NCBI GenBank assembly: GCA_001872925.1
Contig: MNYD01000020.1
Span: forward strand, 1 to 7,602
Origin: Dehalococcoidia bacterium CG2_30_46_19
Lineage (GTDB): Bacteria; Chloroflexota; Dehalococcoidia; GIF9; AB-539-J10
Direction of reading: 5' to 3'
Length of the DNA: 7,602 nucleotides
Shown: one piece after another, positions 6,942 to 7,602 of the stretch
Position numbering within the stretch: the first letter of the stretch is position 1
Layout of the letters: each line of letters begins with the position of its first letter
Notes under the pieces: generated by a model
The model's database searches: none
What the model was told of the DNA's origin: nothing
Seen by the model: only the letters and a program-made list of their open reading frames with translations
Position numbers and translations under genes: made by a program

Positions 6942-7394
6942 CTAATCCCTGATCACCTGTCTCTTTGAAGCCTCTGCTAACTTTGCCTCGGCATCGTATC
7001 CAATCGTCTTGGACACTTCATCTTGTCCATAATAGCCAAAACAGATAACTAACCTGAAAAGGGTAAAGCTATTGCGAAGCAGGTAGAGCTTGCTTTCAGA
7101 CCATTTCTGGAACAGATGTTGCTTTTCTTCGGATGAAAGCGAGAGGAAGATTTTATATTCGCTTCCAAAAAAGAAGGGAAAGAAAAATTGTAGTGCCAGA
7201 ATCAAAAAGCGGTATAGAGTCCGGAACTCGAAACTGGATTTAGCCAGATATTGAGTATCAATCCATCGGACAATTCCATCTGCATCTACAGGTGGCAGCC
7301 CTTCATCCTTCCCCAGCACATCGGGGATAGCTGCTTTTAAAATCTCTGCCTCATACCTTGTGAACACTTTATATCTTTCCGGGCACTTCACCAC
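6942..7394 (-). CDS. Small accessory protein of a GMC oxidoreductase (gluconate 2-dehydrogenase subunit 3-like)
   Basis: This 150-aa protein begins with a helical stretch RYEAEILKAAIPDVLG (14-28), then DADGIVRWID (37-46). A strongly hydrophobic segment (about 59-77, with several Phe) follows, and then a helical part with LSSEEKQHLFQKWSES (86-101) and LLRNSFTLFRLVICFGYYG (105-123) ending in IGYD (131-134). From memory, this pattern (early E-x-x-x-L-x-A, late R-x3-F followed by YY and GYD) resembles the N-terminal domain of fused long-chain alcohol oxidases and the gluconate 2-dehydrogenase subunit 3 family. Its place 2 nt before the GMC gene fits that. It has no Tat signal, unlike many subunit 3 proteins. 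The hydrophobic stretch may be a membrane contact. The start is uncertain: GTG at 7394 or 7391, neither with a convincing SD, and no ATG in frame. The frame stays open upstream to the stop at 7458-7460, but without ATG, GTG, TTG or CTG. Confidence 0.72.
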   Translation of the reverse strand: MVKCPERYKVFTRYEAEILKAAIPDVLGKDEGLPPVDADGIVRWIDTQYLAKSSFEFRTLYRFLILALQFFFPFFFGSEYKIFLSLSSEEKQHLFQKWSESKLYLLRNSFTLFRLVICFGYYGQDEVSKTIGYDAEAKLAEASKRQVIRD

Positions 7395-7474
7395 CCATGT
7401 TTTAGTGTTGTTCTTTTCTATAATACCATATCGTAGGCTAGGGGAAAGATTGAGCTTTTAGATTTCTTTTTTTA

Positions 7475-7509
7475 TGTCATTGCGAGGAGTGGTAATGCCG
7501 AAACAATCT
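7475..7509. repeat. Degraded dispersed repeat of the GTCATTGCGAGGAG type
   Basis: TGTCATTGCGAGGAG is followed after about 11 nt by CGAAACAATCT. The arms ATTGC and (A)CAAT, with CGAA before the second, match the layout of the widespread intergenic element that usually reads ATTGCGAGGAGCGAAGC...GAAGCAATC. In this copy the second arm is changed (AACAAT for AGCAAT) and the centre has lost symmetry. It is non-coding and lies upstream of the minus-strand block. The identification is from memory of such repeats. Confidence 0.55.
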
Positions 7510-7536
7510 AGAACGGGATTGATTACTATATTGATG

Positions 7537-7602
7537 TCAATGCCTTGCCATGGCAAAATGGCGGTTCACCTCCCAATCAGGGTCATAAGGTATACCATTC
7601 TT
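7537..7602 (-). other. Possible 3' tail of a minus-strand gene cut by the window edge
   Basis: One minus-strand frame is open from the window edge for 21 codons to the TGA at 7539-7537. Its residues include IPYDPDWEVNRHF, with a composition that looks protein-like. It could be the end of a gene, intact or decayed, upstream of the minus block. It is too short to tell from chance. It contains the palindrome at 7545-7556. I recognise no family. Confidence 0.22.

Larger units (their letters stand above)
7395..7602. other. Upstream region of the minus-strand block, no complete gene seen
   Basis: This 208-nt stretch must hold the promoter of the minus-strand operon if transcription starts here. 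The best -10-like hexamer on the minus strand is TATTAT (7425-7420), about 25 nt before the GTG at 7394. The matching -35 place reads CTTTCC, a poor fit, so I do not call a promoter. The stretch also contains the degraded repeat (7475-7509), the 12-bp palindrome TTGCCATGGCAA (7545-7556) and a run of seven T (7467-7473) with no stable hairpin before it. Confidence 0.5.

Noticed and set aside
7458..7556. Minus-strand frame from TTG 7556, 33 codons including the stop, preceded by GGGAGGTGAACC
   Set aside because: The SD-like sequence is suggestive, but the frame runs straight through the degraded repeat and its residues (DCFGITTPRND) are those expected from translating such a repeat.
1..7602. 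CRISPR array, tRNA, rRNA, prophage or insertion sequence
   Set aside because: No regularly spaced repeats, no cloverleaf or rRNA-like stretches and no transposase or phage genes were seen within the window.

Overview
The window (about 7.6 kb, moderate GC) holds seven genes in two convergent operon-like blocks. All but two of the products are redox enzymes of families that act on alcohols, aldehydes or hydrophobic carbon skeletons. A tungsten/molybdopterin aldehyde:ferredoxin oxidoreductase (AOR) and an iron-dependent alcohol dehydrogenase point to an anaerobic or microaerophilic bacterium (or, less likely, an archaeon). Shine-Dalgarno (SD) sites of the AAAGGAGGTGA type indicate a prokaryote with a standard anti-SD. 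A degraded copy of a GTCATTGCGAGGAG-type dispersed repeat near the right edge is of a kind seen in several environmental lineages, including Dehalococcoidia (Chloroflexota). A Dehalococcoidia-like or syntrophic/sulfate-reducing anaerobe is my guess; the sequence does not prove it.

Plus-strand block, 38-5047: AOR (38-1915), a stand-alone SCP2-type lipid-binding protein (1939-2499), a group III Fe-ADH (2551-3714) and a CrtI/phytoene-desaturase-like FAD oxidoreductase (3746-5047). Gaps are 23, 51 and 31 nt, so co-transcription is likely. The first three genes have good SD sites that move the best start to an ATG inside the longest reading frame; the fourth has none.

Minus-strand block, 7394 down to 5021: a 150-aa protein resembling the small accessory domain of long-chain alcohol oxidases / gluconate dehydrogenase subunit 3 (7394-6942), a 516-aa GMC-family flavoprotein (6939-5389) and a 123-aa protein with three predicted membrane segments (5392-5021). 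The first two are 2 nt apart; the last two overlap as ATGA. A 12-nt SD inside the 3' end of the GMC gene serves the membrane protein. The two blocks meet tail to tail with a 27-nt coding overlap (5021-5047) and no obvious terminator between them.

Working model (inference): a lipophilic alcohol is oxidised to an aldehyde by the GMC enzyme (electrons perhaps passed to the membrane through the 123-aa protein) and/or by the NAD-linked Fe-ADH. The aldehyde is oxidised to an acid by AOR with reduction of ferredoxin. The SCP2 protein carries or presents the substrate, and the CrtI-like flavoprotein changes the saturation of the same hydrophobic skeleton. The substrate cannot be read from the sequence.

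The right end (7395-7602) has no complete gene that I can support. It holds the upstream region of the minus-strand block, the degraded repeat, a 12-bp palindrome and a short open stretch that may be the tail of a gene lying outside the window.
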